Shown: positions 16,815-25,900 of the stretch, piece after piece | How the letters are laid out: each line of letters opens with the position of its first letter | Position numbering within the stretch: position 1 is the stretch's first letter | NCBI GenBank assembly: GCA_963697355.1 | Contig: CAVONV010000022.1 | Span: forward strand, 310,001-374,000 | DNA: 64,000 bases | Source of the DNA: CAVONV01 sp963697355 | GTDB lineage: Bacteria > Acidobacteriota > Vicinamibacteria > Marinacidobacterales > DATDRI01 | Direction of reading: 5' to 3' | Position numbers and translations under genes: made by a program | The notes under the pieces: model-generated | The model's database searches: none | The model's input: the letters and a program-made list of their open reading frames with translations, nothing else | What the model was told of the DNA's origin: nothing

Positions 16815-18230
16815 ATGAACTTATCGGTCGTTACCGTCGTACTGCTGGTCGGTTATCTGGCCGGGATTGCCGCTTTCGGTTCGTACCTTGGCCGGAAACG
16901 AAGTTCGGTCGATGACTACTTCTTGGCCGGCCGAAGTGTACCTTGGTGGGCCATCGCGGCATGCGTGGTGGCTACGGAGACTTCGACTCTGACGTTTACG
17001 AGTATTCCGGGTTTTTCTTACGTTGGTGATTGGAGTTTTCTCCAGCTCGCCTTGGGATACGTGCTGGGAAGAATACTCGTTTCTGCCGTTCTGGTTCCGG
17101 CTTATTTCAAAGGCGACGTCTTTACTTCGTACGAATTACTTCAACAGCGATTCGGTCCCTCCGTCAGGGGCGTGGCCGCAGCGGTCTTTCTCGTTTATCG
17201 GACGATTGCGGATGGAATCCGACTTCATGCGGCGGCCCTGGTCATCGCCATCGTTGCGGGTGTGCCGGAGTACATATGCATCTTGGCGCTTGCAGCCGTG
17301 ATGATCCTCTATACAGAAGAGGGCGGAGTCAAGGCGACGATTTGGACCGACGTCATACAGATGTTCGTCTACCTAGCGGGCGCTGGATTGATACTCGTCA
17401 CGCTTGGACGCGTGCTTCCCGGCGGGCTGGGTGCCGGAATCGCTCGCGCCGCTGCGGCGGGAAAGCTCAACATTTTTGATCTTTCCTTCGACCTTGCGAC
17501 CACCTATACGCTGTGGGCTGGGCTCATTGGTGGTGTTTTTCTCACCCTAGCTACCCATGGAACCGATCACTATTTGGTCCAACGTCTCCTCGTTGCCAAG
17601 AGCGCCAAGGCGGCTCGAACAGGCCTCGTCGTTTCGGGATTCGTCGTCGCTGGCCAGTTTGCTTTTTTTCTCCTCATCGGAAGTTTGCTGTGGACGTTTT
17701 ACCAAGGACGACAGTTTGCTCGGGTAGATGAGGTACTGCCCACTTTCGTTGTCAATGAACTGCCACCCGCCTGGATGGGATTCATCCTCGCGGCGGTGGC
17801 CGCTGCGGCTTTGTCGCCGTCGCTGAATAGTCTCGCTTCGACGACATTGAAGGACTTCTATGTGCCCTATGTCGAGCCGGGGGCGAGTGAAGCGAAACAG
17901 ATACGTCTGGGTCGAGGCTTCACCGTCTTTTGGGGATTGGCCCAAGTCGCGGTAGCCATGGTCGCGCAACGGGCCTCTTCGGCTCTCGAGGCCGGGCTTG
18001 CGGTTCTGTCTTATGCTTCCGGGCCCACGGTAGGTGCATTTTTGCTGGGCGTATTGACAAAGAAAGCGAACACTCCGGGCACGCTCGTCGGAATGTTCAC
18101 CGGTTTGATCACTCCGTCGGCAGTGAAATTCCTGTACCCCATCGCCTGGACCTGGGATGTGGCTGTGGGGGCCAGCACGACTTTCGTGGTGGGTTGGCTG
18201 GTTTCCGGACTATTCAAGCAAGATTCTTGA
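16815..18230 (+). CDS. Sodium:solute symporter (SSS family)
   Basis: 471 aa, about 13 membrane segments, normal for the family. The start carries LGRKRSSVDDYFLAGRSVPW, the typical SSS N-terminal signature after TM1, and TETSTLTFTSIPGFSY lines the substrate/sodium region in TM2. AAVAAAALSPSLNSLASTTLKDFY matches the conserved TM8-9 sodium-site and loop motif. It imports a small organic solute with Na+; the substrate is unknown. It starts 140 bp from the divergent aldehyde dehydrogenase gene, so coupled use of one substrate is possible but unproven. Confidence 0.92.
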   Translation: MNLSVVTVVLLVGYLAGIAAFGSYLGRKRSSVDDYFLAGRSVPWWAIAACVVATETSTLTFTSIPGFSYVGDWSFLQLALGYVLGRILVSAVLVPAYFKGDVFTSYELLQQRFGPSVRGVAAAVFLVYRTIADGIRLHAAALVIAIVAGVPEYICILALAAVMILYTEEGGVKATIWTDVIQMFVYLAGAGLILVTLGRVLPGGLGAGIARAAAAGKLNIFDLSFDLATTYTLWAGLIGGVFLTLATHGTDHYLVQRLLVAKSAKAARTGLVVSGFVVAGQFAFFLLIGSLLWTFYQGRQFARVDEVLPTFVVNELPPAWMGFILAAVAAAALSPSLNSLASTTLKDFYVPYVEPGASEAKQIRLGRGFTVFWGLAQVAVAMVAQRASSALEAGLAVLSYASGPTVGAFLLGVLTKKANTPGTLVGMFTGLITPSAVKFLYPIAWTWDVAVGASTTFVVGWLVSGLFKQDS

Positions 18231-18233
18231 TTG

Positions 18234-19230
18234 CTAACTTTTGAACGCCGGAAGCACTTCTTCTCCCAGTATTCTTATAGCTTCCGCCTGATCGATGCCG
18301 TGTGGGCTGCCGAGCTCGAAGATGTCGACTCCGGCATCAAACAGGTCCTCCATCTGCCGAATGATATCTGACGGTGTTCCAAAGCAGCAGAATCGACGAA
18401 GAGTCTCATCCGACAGGGCCTCTGCCGCTTTCGACACCTCGCCGTTTTCCAGTGCTTTCTCGACTCGTTTGAGCTCGTCCTCCGGAGGACGATAAGTCGG
18501 GTCGAGGTTTCCAGTCACGTTGACGTACATCGCCGCGCGACGCCTCGCAATGGCTTCTGCCGTTTTGCGATCCCGGTCCACGACGGTCACGGCGCCGAAG
18601 ACGAGTCGGATCTCAGAGGAGTCCCGTCCGGCTTTCTCGGCACTGGTCCGGAGGTATTTCTTGAACACAGGCGCACTTTCTGGATTCGCGCAACCTCCGA
18701 CCTTGAGCATGTCGGCGATCCGCCCGGCCAAGGCGGACGTCTTTTCACCCCACGTACCGATGAGAACCGGGAGCTTCCGTTCGGGGATCTTGAATCGAAG
18801 ATAGGCTTGAGGATCCACTCTAAAGAACTTCCCCTCGTAGAGATTTCGTTCCCCGATGAGCATTCGCTGAACGACCTCGACCATCTCCCGAATGGCGGTG
18901 ATAGGTTTGGGTTGGGCCACGTCGATAGGTTTGAAAAAGGCCCCTTTGCCCACACCCAGATAGGCGCGGCCTCGGCTCACATCATCCAGAAGCGCCATGT
19001 TGGCAGCCACGGTAACCGGATGGTAGAGATACGGATTGACGACCGCCGGGCCCAGGAGAGGCCGTTCGGTATGCTGGGCGAACTGAAGAAGGGCAGGCCA
19101 TGCGGGTTGGTAGAAGAGATCCTCATAGACGGATACGGTCTCGAAATCGTACTTGTTCGACGATCTTTCCGAGCGTCGCGTAGTGCGAGTACGGCTTGTC
19201 CGTCAAAAAGGAGATGCCAAGGCGGCTCAT
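18234..19230 (-). CDS. LLM-class (luciferase-like) flavin/F420-dependent oxidoreductase, frame broken by one +1 shift
   Basis: From the ATG at 19230 the frame reads MSRLGISFLTDKPYSHYATL to about 19155; dropping one base of TT at 19153-19154 restores YDFETVSVYEDLFYQPAWPA and joins the main frame that runs to 18234 (about 331 aa in total, normal for the family). Seen motifs are GVGKGAF (after RGRAYL), PVLIGTWGEKTSALAGRIAD and VRLVFGAVTVVD. LLM oxidoreductases bind FMN or F420 in a TIM barrel and oxidise diverse substrates; methylene-tetrahydromethanopterin reductase is a close relative. Cofactor and substrate are unknown. It is convergent with the symporter, 3 bp apart. Confidence 0.82.
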
Positions 19231-19309
19231 GGATCCAGTAGGGATGATGCAGCGGTGAGCGCGTCGGGTGACGGTTCCTTCACCCAGACGCGATCCCGCT
19301 TCGTGAAAT

Positions 19310-19918
19310 CTACTCGTTCAGTGCTTCCCAGACCTTTCCTACCATCTTGGAAGACGGCTTCAGGGTCTTGTCGCCTTCATCCTTCCACTTGGATGGGCAG
19401 GCCTCGTTTTCCTTGCGAGCGAGATAAAGATTCGCCTTGAATCGGCGCATGAGCTCATCGATGTTTCGGCCCAGATTGTAGAAATTCACCTCGGAGTTGA
19501 GCAACGTACCATCCGGGTTGATGATGAAAGTGCCTCGTAGCGCGAGACCCGTGTTCTCGTCGTAAACACCGAAAACGCGAGACAGATTCCCTGTGGGATC
19601 GGCGCCCATGGGATAGGTGACGTTCTCGAGCTCCTTTTCCGACTTTTTCCAGGCAAGGTGGACGAACTGTGTATCCGTGCTGACGGTGATGACTTCCGCA
19701 CCCATCTTCTTGAACCGATCGTACTGCTCTGCCAGAGCAGCCATTTCAGTTGCTCAGACAAAGGTGAAGTCAGCAGGGTAGAAGAAGAGGATGGTCCACT
19801 TGCCCTGCTGACTTTAGTGTGCTCAAGGTGAGGCTGCTAAAGTCATCTTTGACAGGGTCATAAACGTCGTAATCTCGAAATCAGGCACGTTCTGCCCAAC
19901 CTGTAGTCCATAGGTCAT
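19310..19918 (-). CDS. AhpC/Prx1-type peroxiredoxin with in-frame TGA at the peroxidatic cysteine; frame also broken upstream
   Basis: The frame from 19744 to 19310 encodes the C-terminal 144 aa of a typical 2-Cys peroxiredoxin: MGADPTGNLSRVFGVYDENT, ALRGTFIINPDG and resolving-type Cys in ENEACPSKW. Upstream the same frame reads WTILFFYPADFTFV, then TGA (19754-19756), then ATEMAALAEQ. TGA stands exactly where the peroxidatic Cys of FVCPTE is expected. Further upstream an extra G in GGG (19803-19805) and two extra Ts near 19862-19864 must be removed to recover LQVGQNVPDFEITTYDPVKD. Start is ATG 19918 or 19926 (AAGGAG six bases before the latter). Either a selenoprotein or a gene damaged by sequence errors; see the hairpin entry. 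Confidence 0.8.
19727..19743 (-). promoter_or_regulatory. Candidate bacterial SECIS hairpin downstream of the peroxiredoxin TGA
   Basis: In the mRNA, bases 14-30 after the TGA form CTGCTCT-GGC-AGAGCAG, a perfect 7-bp stem with loop GGC starting 20 bases after the TGA. From memory of published bacterial SECIS rules (upper stem, short loop with a G in its first two positions, loop 16-37 nt after UGA) it fits. The same bases encode AALAEQ, a common peroxiredoxin sequence, so chance pairing is possible. Confidence 0.45.
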
Positions 19919-20140
19919 TCACTCATGTGTTTCTCCTTAGGCCCGATCGAAAGATCTTGCCATTGTATTCTTTAGTCGACGATTGCAGTTCACTGCCACG
20001 GGGCGGTTGATTTCAGTGGCAGCCCGGAACCGTCAATAGACACAAAAGACAAGGAGGATCTGCAAAGCTTCAATCTCTTGTCGACTGCGCTCTGGTTGAT
20101 CCGACCCTCTGACGTTCTCGATGTTCTTGGGTTCTGTGAG

Positions 20141-20213
20141 GCATCCGCACGAAGTCAGCTCTGATGCGGCGTACGTCTGACTGTCCGTCTGTCGCGGATG
20201 CTAAGTCAGCTCT
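20141..20213. repeat. Inverted GCATCCGC arms with a repeated 11-mer
   Basis: GCATCCGC (20141-20148) pairs with GCGGATGC (20194-20201), each followed closely by the same 11-mer AAGTCAGCTCT (20152-20162 and 20203-20213). The second copy overlaps the end of the TIGR04076 gene. The 19927-20205 gap holds no gene that I can see. Confidence 0.6.
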
Positions 20214-20540
20214 CCGCTGTCCAGCGTGACCTCCCGATCCGCTCGATCTTCATCACGACCCGCTCATCGGGATCCGGGCAGGCGACGCGATTGTCGGCGG
20301 ACATCCAGTCATTCTCGTCCAATTGCTCGTTGTTTGGCAGGTAACAGTGGCAAGACGGAGGCCATCGCATACATACAGAAGTGACGTCCGGGAGGAATGA
20401 AGACTTGGTTGCTGTTGCGGACTTCGAAATAGTCTCCTACTTCGAGGCCGCAAACCGATCGGCCATGGATCTCTGCCACCGTGACGCGCAAGTCGTAAAG
20501 TTGGAATGTTGTTTGCTTTTGCGTCTGCTGTGTCAGTCAT
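20206..20540 (-). CDS. TIGR04076-type small protein, frame broken by two +1 shifts
   Basis: From the ATG at 20540 the protein would be about 110 aa once one A of AAAA (plus-strand TTTT 20517-20520) and one A near 20323-20324 are removed. It then reads KQTTFQLYDLRVTVAEIHGR, VGDYFEVRNSN, IPPGRHFCMYAMASVLPLLP, then LDENDWMSADNRVACPDPDE to RWTAES. This pattern (VTV.EI.G....G..VGD.F, PG..FC.YA..S..P.LPAKQR, CPDP) is that of the TIGR04076 family, of unknown function, often near redox genes. It is adjacent to the peroxiredoxin and methyltransferase on the same strand. Confidence 0.72.
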
Positions 20541-20624
20541 TATTTCTGTCCGTGATTGCTTGGTTAAAGAGGTTGAAGGTGACTCCTCTTCGCATTGGAC
20601 TGCGGCCCTCCATCGCGGCTCGTC

Positions 20625-21426
20625 TTAGGGCCTGCAAAACGCCATCAGATGCCATCCAAAGCGTCGAACGAGAGAGCGGGGAAGCCAGTTGAAGGGATCG
20701 ACGAAGAGGTGATTGTAGACGAATCCTTTCCAGCCTCCGTGAAGCTTGGAACGGACGGGGAACCGCTCCGGGAACGATCCGGACTTGGTCGAAAGCATCG
20801 AGTAGGCGACGGAACTCACCGATCGAGTATTTTCTCAGGACCGGTGCATCTTCGTGCTCGAGTGCGACCTTCATCAACTTTGATAGCGCGTTGAGCCAAG
20901 AGATACGGTTGTAGACCATGAAGATGGCCTCTCCGTCGGGAGTCGAGCACCCTCCGGCATTCTTCCACCATTCGCCTCGGCTCCGCGGTGTACTGCAAAA
21001 CGCCGTGCCCATACACCACATCGAAGGTTTTGTCTTCGAAAGGAAGGCTCTCTCCGTTGGCGAGTTGGAAATCCACCGGCACACCGGAGTGTTGGGCATT
21101 CATCTTTGCAAGCTCGAGTCGCCGTCGTGGACAAGTCGACTCCGACGGTCTGAGCGCCACCTTTGGCAAAACGAACCAAGTCGGTTCCAATGCCGCAGCC
21201 GACCTCGAGTAGATGTCTTCCTCTGGTATCCGTTGAAATCGACGACTCGCGGTAGATAGCGAAGCTTGTCGAATCGATAGACATCGAGATCATGAAAGAA
21301 CTCACTGGTTCCCGGCTCATGAGAAGTCATCTCTAGGTCGTGAATGCGTTCGTTCCAGTAAGTCTGAACTTCCGCAAGAAGCGATCCCGGCTGGACGTCC
21401 AATTCCTTGGCTTTGGTGGGTTTCAA
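20625..21426 (-). CDS. Class I SAM-dependent methyltransferase, frame broken by four +1 shifts
   Basis: Five overlapping frame segments, each displaced by +1 from the previous, together read as one protein of about 266 aa from ATG 21426. Segments in order: MKPTKAKELDVQPGSLLAEV and on to about residue 65; LLEVGCGIGTDLVRFAKGGA (SAM motif I) with TVGVDLS; FQLANGESLPFEDKTFDVVY with GHGVLQY (motifs II-III); PDGEAIFMVYNRISWLNALS; and FVYNHLFVDPFNWLPRSLVR to the stop at 20625. The layout is that of UbiE/COQ5-like methyltransferases. Substrate unknown. The frame changes lie near 21230, 21150, 20960 and 20810. Confidence 0.75.
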
Positions 21427-21490
21427 TCCTCTACCTCTTCTTCTAGCGGTTCTGTCGTTTTAGGCGAATTATTATAGTATCTACGGGACT

Positions 21491-23165
21491 ATGAAGAGAG
21501 ATCTGAAGTCGCTCGAAAACCAGAAGTATGACCTTGTCGTCATTGGCGGCGGCGTTTACGGTGCGGCCATTGCCTGGGACGCGGTGTTGAGAGGATCTGT
21601 CGGTCGCTTTGGTGGAAAAGGATGACTTCGGGGCTGCGACGTCGTTCAACAATCTCAAAACGGTTCATGGCGGTCTCCGTTATCTGCAACATGCTGACCT
21701 GCGACGCATGCGGGAGTCCATTCGTGAACGGCGCACGCTGATGAAGATCGCTCCCCATCTCGTCCATCCTCTTGCGTTCCTCGTGCCTACATATCGGGAG
21801 CTCAAGCGTAGTCGGTTGGCGATGAATGCCGCTATGGTTCTCAACGATCTGGTCAGTTTTGATCGAAATCGCCTGACAGACCCGCAAAAGAACCTCCCTC
21901 GAGGACGGGTGGTGTCGCGAGCGGAGTGTCTCGAGCTGGCTCCAGGAGTCCGAGAAGAAGGATTGACGGGAGGTGCCATTTGGTATGACGCACAAATGCA
22001 CAACGCTGATCGCATGACCCTTTCGTTCATCCTGTCTGCGGCGAGAGCGGGTGCGGAGGTGGCAAACCACGTCGAGGTGACGGGATTGCTCAAAAAGGGT
22101 TCACGTGTCGTGGGTGTCGAAGCCCGGGATCGGCTGGAGGGCGAGGAGCTCCAGATCAAGGCAAAGGTGGTATTGAACGCCGCCGGGCCATGGGTCGACA
22201 ATGTTCTGAGCTTCCTCGGCGAAAACGCTCATCCGCCGCTTTTTCATTTCTCGATGGCGATGAATCTTGTGACGCGGCCGGTCGTCAATCGAGTAGCGGT
22301 GGGCGTGACTTGCCGGAGGAGGCATAAGGACGATGATGCAGTCATTGGTACGGGGAGCCGCTTCCTTTTCATGATCCCTTGGCGCGATTACTCAATGATA
22401 GGCACGAGTCACGCACCCTATGATGGAAAGCCTGAACCATTGGAAGCAGCCGAGCAGGACATTCAGGAGCTACTGAACGATATCAACGAGTCTTATCCGT
22501 CGGCGAAGCTAGGGCGAGAAGACGTGAGGCTGGTGCACCGCGGCCTCCTGCCCATGGTCCCGAGCCCGAAAAACTCGAGCGACGTGACACTCGTCAAGCA
22601 GTATCTGATCCGGGACCACAGAAGCGTCGGCATCGACGGACTCATTACGGTCATTGGCGTCAAATACACGACCGCGCGCGACGTGGCGGAAAAGGCTGTG
22701 GACGAGGTGTTCGAGTTGTCCGGCAAGCAGGCGCCCATTTCACGCAGTGGGACGACGCCGCTTTACGGTGGAGATATCGATAGGTTCGACGATTTTCTCG
22801 AGGGAGCGAAGGGATGGAACTCCTTGGGCTTGCCGGAGGATCACCTACAGCATCTTCTCTATACTTACGGGACCGCCTACACTGATATTCTTTCTTATAT
22901 CGAAAAAGACCCGGATTGCGGGAGGCCTATCACGGAGGGCTCACCGGTCCTCGAGGCGGAAGTGATACACGCCGTTCGGGAGGAACAAGCCTCGGATCTG
23001 CCGAGTGTCGTACTTCGCCGAACGGAACTGGGATCAGCGGGTCATCCAGGCCGAAACTGCTTGGAAAAGGTGGCGGCCATCCTAGCTAGAGAGCTCAAAT
23101 GGAGTGAATCTAAAACGAGCTCTGAAGTGGACGGCCTCGAGGCGATCTACAAACGCAGGAGCTGA
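21491..23165 (+). CDS. glpD: FAD-dependent glycerol-3-phosphate dehydrogenase, frame broken by one +1 shift
   Basis: From ATG 21491 the frame encodes the FAD-binding start YDLVVIGGGVYGAAIAWDAV (Rossmann GGGVYG), then breaks at about 21595; removing one base of GGATCTG gives LSVALVEKDDFGAATSFNNL and joins the long frame to 23165 (about 557 aa). Further marks are KTVHGGLRYLQ, the substrate region LFMIPWRDYSMIGTSHAPYD and GVKYTTARDVAEKAV, as in aerobic GlpD. It oxidises glycerol-3-phosphate to dihydroxyacetone phosphate at the membrane, passing electrons to quinone. Close relatives in the family act on other substrates, so the assignment rests on the motif set. Confidence 0.85.
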
Positions 23166-23166
23166 T

Positions 23167-24768
23167 TTGTCAGAGCGGAAGCAGCCCGTCGAGAAATTGA
23201 GGTCCTACCAGAGCCTGTATCGGGCCATGAAGTCGTGGCGAACGGCTTCAGTCTCCCTTCTTTCTTTCTCGTCCGGTCTTCCGTTGGGCCTCGTTTGGAT
23301 CGCCATTCCGGACTGGATGCGGGACATCGGGGTCGATATCCGCATCGTAGGTCTGTTCACATTGGCTCAAGCTCCTTGGTCGTTCAAGATGCTTTGGTCG
23401 CCGTTCATGGATCGATACGCCCCGCCGTGGTTCGGGAGAAGGCGAGGCTGGGCGGCCATTGCCCAAGTGGCGCTCCTGATCCTGACTCTGATGCTGGCCG
23501 GTGTAGGACATCATCCAGACAGTCCCTGGATTGTAGCTGCGCTCGCTCTAGCGATTGCCTTTGCCTCGGCGACTCAAGACATCGCCATTGATGCCTACGC
23601 GGTCGACGTACTGCGTCGCGAGGAGCAGGGTGTGGCGGTAGGGGCACGGGTGGCCCTCTATCGCGCCGCCATGGTCGTGGCCGGTGGACTGAGTATCACG
23701 CTTGCTGGGAAGTACTCCTGGCCTTTGGTGAATATCGGCCTCGCCTTGGCTTACGTTCCGATGCTCATCATCACATGGAAGGCGCCGGAGCCAGAGGATA
23801 AGCCGGTGGCTCCAAAGAGCCTCAAAGCAGCGATTTGGTATCCCTTCCTCGGTTTTCTCTCCCGGCACCGGGCCCTGGAGATTCTCGCTTTCGTCTTTTT
23901 CTACAAGTTCGCCGACAACATGGCTGACGCGTTGAAACGTCCCTTTCTCAACGACATGGGCTACAGCGATTTCGATCGGGGTGTGGCACTCGCTACGGTA
24001 GGGCTAGTAGCCACACTCGTAGGGGTGTTTTTTGGTGGTTTCGTCACGACGCTCATGGGGCTTGGACACGCGCTGTGGGCTTTTGGATTCCTGCAGATCT
24101 TCTCCAATATCGGGTACGTCCTCATTTCGCAAAGCGAGGTCAATCGCCCCCTGATGTATGGAGCGATCGGCTTTGAGACGATTACGCAAGGGATGGGGAC
24201 GGGGGCTTTTTCCGTCCTTCTCCTTCGCATGACTCAAAAACGGTTTTCCGCTACTCAGTACGCCCTTTTCTCCAGTCTCTTCGGGTTGCCCCGGATTGTC
24301 GCCGGCCCATTTGCGGGCGTTCTCGTGGATGCCATCGGTTGGACGACTTTCTTCTGGTTCACTATGGTCTGCGGCATCCCTGGGATGATTCTGCTCTGGC
24401 GATTCGTGCCTCTCGGTGTTCGTGAGCCTAGGTTCATCGTCGAGCCTCCGCGTCGTCGCGCACCTTTATCCCCTGGCCAGTTGCTGGGGCGCGGGTTTGT
24501 AGGTGGAATCATTGGGGCTGGTTTCGGAGCGCTGTTCATCGCCGTTCTTTCTGCTCTCAAAATGACCAGAACGGATGTTCAGAAAGGATTTGACCTGGCA
24601 AGCCCACTCAACGCTTTGTTTCACCCGACTAGTGTTGGTGATTGGACTCAACTCGTTGGACTGGCGGCGTTCGGGGGCATCATCGGCCTCCTGACCGCCG
24701 CGGTCATTGCGGCGCGGTCCGGCGCCAACTTCGACATTGGCGAGGATGCGAGCCCGGCGTTCGAATGA
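23167..24768 (+). CDS. AmpG-like MFS transporter
   Basis: 533 aa from the TTG at 23167, chosen for its AGGAG five bases upstream; the frame is open to an ATG at 23104 inside the glpD end. Twelve or more membrane segments. FSSGLPLGLVWIAIPDWMRD in TM1, PWSFKMLWSPFMDRY and GRRRGW (loop 2-3), and ASATQDIAIDAYAVDVL in TM4-5 are the hallmark of the AmpG/SLC33 group, which in Gram-negatives imports anhydro-muropeptides for wall recycling. The C-terminal 100 residues carry two extra membrane spans. It follows glpD by 1 bp, so the two are probably co-transcribed. Confidence 0.83.
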   Translation: MSERKQPVEKLRSYQSLYRAMKSWRTASVSLLSFSSGLPLGLVWIAIPDWMRDIGVDIRIVGLFTLAQAPWSFKMLWSPFMDRYAPPWFGRRRGWAAIAQVALLILTLMLAGVGHHPDSPWIVAALALAIAFASATQDIAIDAYAVDVLRREEQGVAVGARVALYRAAMVVAGGLSITLAGKYSWPLVNIGLALAYVPMLIITWKAPEPEDKPVAPKSLKAAIWYPFLGFLSRHRALEILAFVFFYKFADNMADALKRPFLNDMGYSDFDRGVALATVGLVATLVGVFFGGFVTTLMGLGHALWAFGFLQIFSNIGYVLISQSEVNRPLMYGAIGFETITQGMGTGAFSVLLLRMTQKRFSATQYALFSSLFGLPRIVAGPFAGVLVDAIGWTTFFWFTMVCGIPGMILLWRFVPLGVREPRFIVEPPRRRAPLSPGQLLGRGFVGGIIGAGFGALFIAVLSALKMTRTDVQKGFDLASPLNALFHPTSVGDWTQLVGLAAFGGIIGLLTAAVIAARSGANFDIGEDASPAFE

Positions 24769-25012
24769 GCTATCCATCCAGCTTCATTTGACAAGGGTGT
24801 CGTAATGAGGATAGCGTGCCTAACATATTAGTTGCTCGTCTACCCAGACGGTCGCTCGTGCTGAAGCGGATGCGAAGGCGGTAGCAACAGTCCCATTCCT
24901 CTTGAAACGACAACAGTTCAGTACATAGAGCGTGTTCCCTCCAGGGTTCGTCATCTGCGACCCAAAGGGGCGATGGGACCTACGGGCCCTTCAAGGGCAA
25001 GGAGGGTGATCC

Positions 25013-25381
25013 ATGCGTTGGTTGACGGTCGCAGCATTAGTCCTGGTTTTCCTGGTCGTCCCTCTCGGTGCTCAAGACAAATACCCCACGGTGAATTACA
25101 AGCAGGCCGAAGGACACATGGGGGAGATTGTCTGGATTCAGGGCACGGTCCTCAAGGTCGTCAAAGAGAGCGAAGGAACCTATCTGTGTTTCAGCAACAA
25201 TGAAAAGTATGTCCGTGTTCTCGTTCCGACGGAACACGTGGGAAACTTCGAAGGGGGATTCAAACATCGCTACGTCGGGAAGAAGATCAAGGCTGTCGGG
25301 AAAGTGAGCAAGTTCGGTTCCCATCTCATTCTCGGCATCAATGAGCCCAAGCGGATCAAAGTCGTCGAGGGCTCCACATAG
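25013..25381 (+). CDS. Small secreted OB-fold-like protein
   Basis: 122 aa with a signal peptide (RWLTVAALVLVFLVVPLGA). The mature 100 residues are beta-rich with the pattern GEIVWIQGTVLKVV, YVRVLVPTEHVGNF and VGKKIKAVGKVSKFGSHLIL, an OB-fold-like arrangement as in small periplasmic BOF/NirD-type domains. No catalytic residue is recognisable. A clear AAGGAGGGTGATCC site precedes the ATG. The 240 bp before it (24769-25012) holds no gene that I can see. Confidence 0.68.
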   Translation: MRWLTVAALVLVFLVVPLGAQDKYPTVNYKQAEGHMGEIVWIQGTVLKVVKESEGTYLCFSNNEKYVRVLVPTEHVGNFEGGFKHRYVGKKIKAVGKVSKFGSHLILGINEPKRIKVVEGST

Positions 25382-25599
25382 TGTGAAGACCCCTAGCCAT
25401 TGAGAAGCCCGAGGATTTTTCCGGGCCCCTGACATTCGAGCGTTGGGGTAGGATAATCCGCTCGCGGTCCTTGATTCCTGTCAGGTGAAGGGACCTCTCG
25501 CAATCTCGTATCTTGTCAACCCCTGCCGTTTTGTGGCTATTGGAGAGTCCTTCTCCAAATCATGGCCGGTCGCTTTTTCTGGAGGGAATAGAGAGAACA

Positions 25600-25618
25600 A
25601 AGGGACCTGTCTCCTTTT
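25600..25618. repeat. GGGAC/GTCTCC palindromic element (REP-like)
   Basis: AAGGGACCTGTCTCCTTTT is an imperfect inverted repeat. A similar element, AAGGGACCGTCCCCTT, lies at 57139-57154. The 25382-25900 gap in which it sits shows no convincing gene; a weak hairpin (GCCCGAGGA, T-loop, TCCGGGC at 25407-25426) follows the small secreted protein and could end its transcript. Confidence 0.5.
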
Positions 25619-25900
25619 CCACATATTTTGACGTGGGTTTGACGGTCTCGGATTAGGGTTGGCCCTGAAGCGAACACTAGCAAAGACGCCACTCCACGAA
25701 AGACGAGCTACAGTTGCTTCAGGTTTGACTGAATCACGGACCCACCTCCCATTTTTCACCGCGATGGTCAGGGCCTTTTGTTGTGTCACCGAGTTGATTT
25801 GCTGAGTTTTTGTCGCTTCAGGGGCAATTTGAAGCGTTTGGCACTCTGAGGTTGAGGCGAGTAGTATCTTGCGGACGCTTTCGAAAGAGAGGACCTCGCG

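Noticed and set aside
10561..21600. True pseudogenisation of seven neighbouring genes
   Set aside because: Every change is +1, motifs are well preserved on both sides of each break, and there are no in-frame stops other than those caused by the shifts and the peroxiredoxin TGA.
25700..25900. Glycine riboswitch before gcvPA
   Set aside because: I looked for the paired aptamer pattern and did not see its conserved cores.
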